Below, one piece after another: positions 63,517-64,000 of a stretch of DNA of 64,000 bases. A program made the translations under genes and the position numbers. Within the stretch, counting starts at the first letter, position 1; the number at the start of each line of letters is the position of its first letter. Location: contig NZ_JADKYB010000003.1 in the NCBI RefSeq assembly GCF_016918855.1, positions 62,001 through 126,000 of the forward strand, written 5' to 3'. The stretch is from Actinacidiphila acididurans (GTDB lineage Bacteria > Actinomycetota > Actinomycetes > Streptomycetales > Streptomycetaceae). Below the pieces are notes generated by a model. The model worked only from the letters and a program-made list of their open reading frames with translations. It was not told where the DNA came from and ran no database searches.

Positions 63517-64000
63517 TCAGCGGGGCAGGGGCGCCACGGGCTCGGGCTCGGGCGCCGGGCGGACCGGCCGTGCGCGGCCGGGCGTGTCCTCGGTACGGTG
63601 CGCCGCCAGGTCGGTGAGGATCTGCTCGGCACGCACGGCGATGGTGCTGAAGGAGGTCGCGCTGTTGATGCCGTGCCGCCACTCGGTGATGCCGTTGAGG
63701 TAGACGCCGACCGTGCACTCCGGTCCGGTCTCCAGCCGGAAGGCCCGGGTGACCAGCGGGTCGCCGTACTCGTCGAACCGGACGTGCCGGCGCAGCGGCT
63801 CCAGCAGCGCGGGGAAGCGCGGCTCGCGGAAACCGGTGCACAGCACCACGACGTCCGCCTCCAGCTCCTCGACCGCGCCGCTGTGCACCTGACGGGTCGT
63901 CAGCTTGTAGGCCCCGGAGGGGGTGGGCTCACAGGCCTCGACCGACACCCGGCGGCGGAAGTCCAGCCGGCCGGGACCGAAGTGCCGGTCCTCGTAGGCG
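63517..64000 (-). CDS. L-lysine/L-ornithine N-monooxygenase (SidA/IucD/PvdA type), 5'-truncated by window edge
   Basis: Only the C-terminal 160 residues are inside the window. ADVVVLCTGFREPRFPALLE and VYLNGITEWRHGINSATSFS, followed by TIAVRAEQIL, are the closing motifs of flavin-dependent N-hydroxylases of lysine N6 or ornithine N5. The frame is open to base 64000, so the start lies outside; a GTG at 63948 inside the domain is not a real start. The tail after AEQILTDLAA is Pro-rich and variable. As the first visible gene of the operon it would supply the N6-hydroxylysine used in N-N bond formation. Confidence 0.85.
   Translation of the reverse strand, partial: AYEDRHFGPGRLDFRRRVSVEACEPTPSGAYKLTTRQVHSGAVEELEADVVVLCTGFREPRFPALLEPLRRHVRFDEYGDPLVTRAFRLETGPECTVGVYLNGITEWRHGINSATSFSTIAVRAEQILTDLAAHRTEDTPGRARPVRPAPEPEPVAPLPR

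Overview
This is a very high-GC window (codons almost always end in G or C) with short or 4-nt overlapping gene junctions, AGGAG/GGAGG ribosome sites, many GTG starts, Tat-secreted glycosidases, LuxR/GntR/TetR regulators and a dense biosynthetic operon. It looks like Streptomyces or a close relative such as Kitasatospora or Actinacidiphila. No rRNA, tRNA, CRISPR array, insertion sequence or phage gene was seen.

Left part (1-25 kb): a decayed ferredoxin-reductase-like gene, a pyruvate:quinone oxidoreductase (poxB), a FUSC exporter and a zinc-type oxidoreductase. These are followed by two large secreted glycosidases (GH2 with discoidin modules, and GH30). A small catabolic group comes next: a mandelate-racemase-type enolase-superfamily enzyme, a tautomerase and a royal-jelly/SMP-30-like beta-propeller. 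Then come a PfpI protein, a DUF421 membrane protein, a large LuxR regulator, and a TetR-controlled group of an F420-type oxidoreductase and an MFS exporter with clear palindromic operators, and an AraC regulator.

Middle (25-46 kb): a two-gene alpha-L-rhamnosidase operon, then a tightly overlapping hydroxyproline catabolic operon (deaminase, 2-epimerase, GntR regulator, three-subunit D-hydroxyproline dehydrogenase). On the opposite strand lie a polar amino acid ABC importer with a threonine-synthase-like enzyme and its own GntR regulator, and a secreted M14 metallopeptidase.

Right part (46-64 kb): a broken GntR remnant, an acetyltransferase, and a metQ-metN-metI importer preceded by a 24-residue Cys-ending leader peptide. 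A toxin-antitoxin-like pair and a hypothetical protein follow. The rest, 52.1 kb to the right edge, is a one-direction operon of at least 12 genes. It encodes a lysine/ornithine N-monooxygenase (cut by the edge), a stand-alone cupin, a glycine-oxidase-like flavoenzyme, a serine O-acetyltransferase-like protein, a methionyl-tRNA-synthetase-like protein, a multi-span transporter with a repeat-filled loop, a DinB protein, a rhodanese, three ATP-grasp ligases and a GNAT acetyltransferase. The set of N-hydroxylase, cupin, MetRS-like protein and FAD oxidase matches the known hydrazine (N-N bond) forming machinery of bacterial natural products. There the cupin and MetRS domains are usually one fused protein; here they are separate genes. 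I infer a hydrazine-containing peptide natural product assembled by the ATP-grasp ligases. This is the most interesting system in the window.
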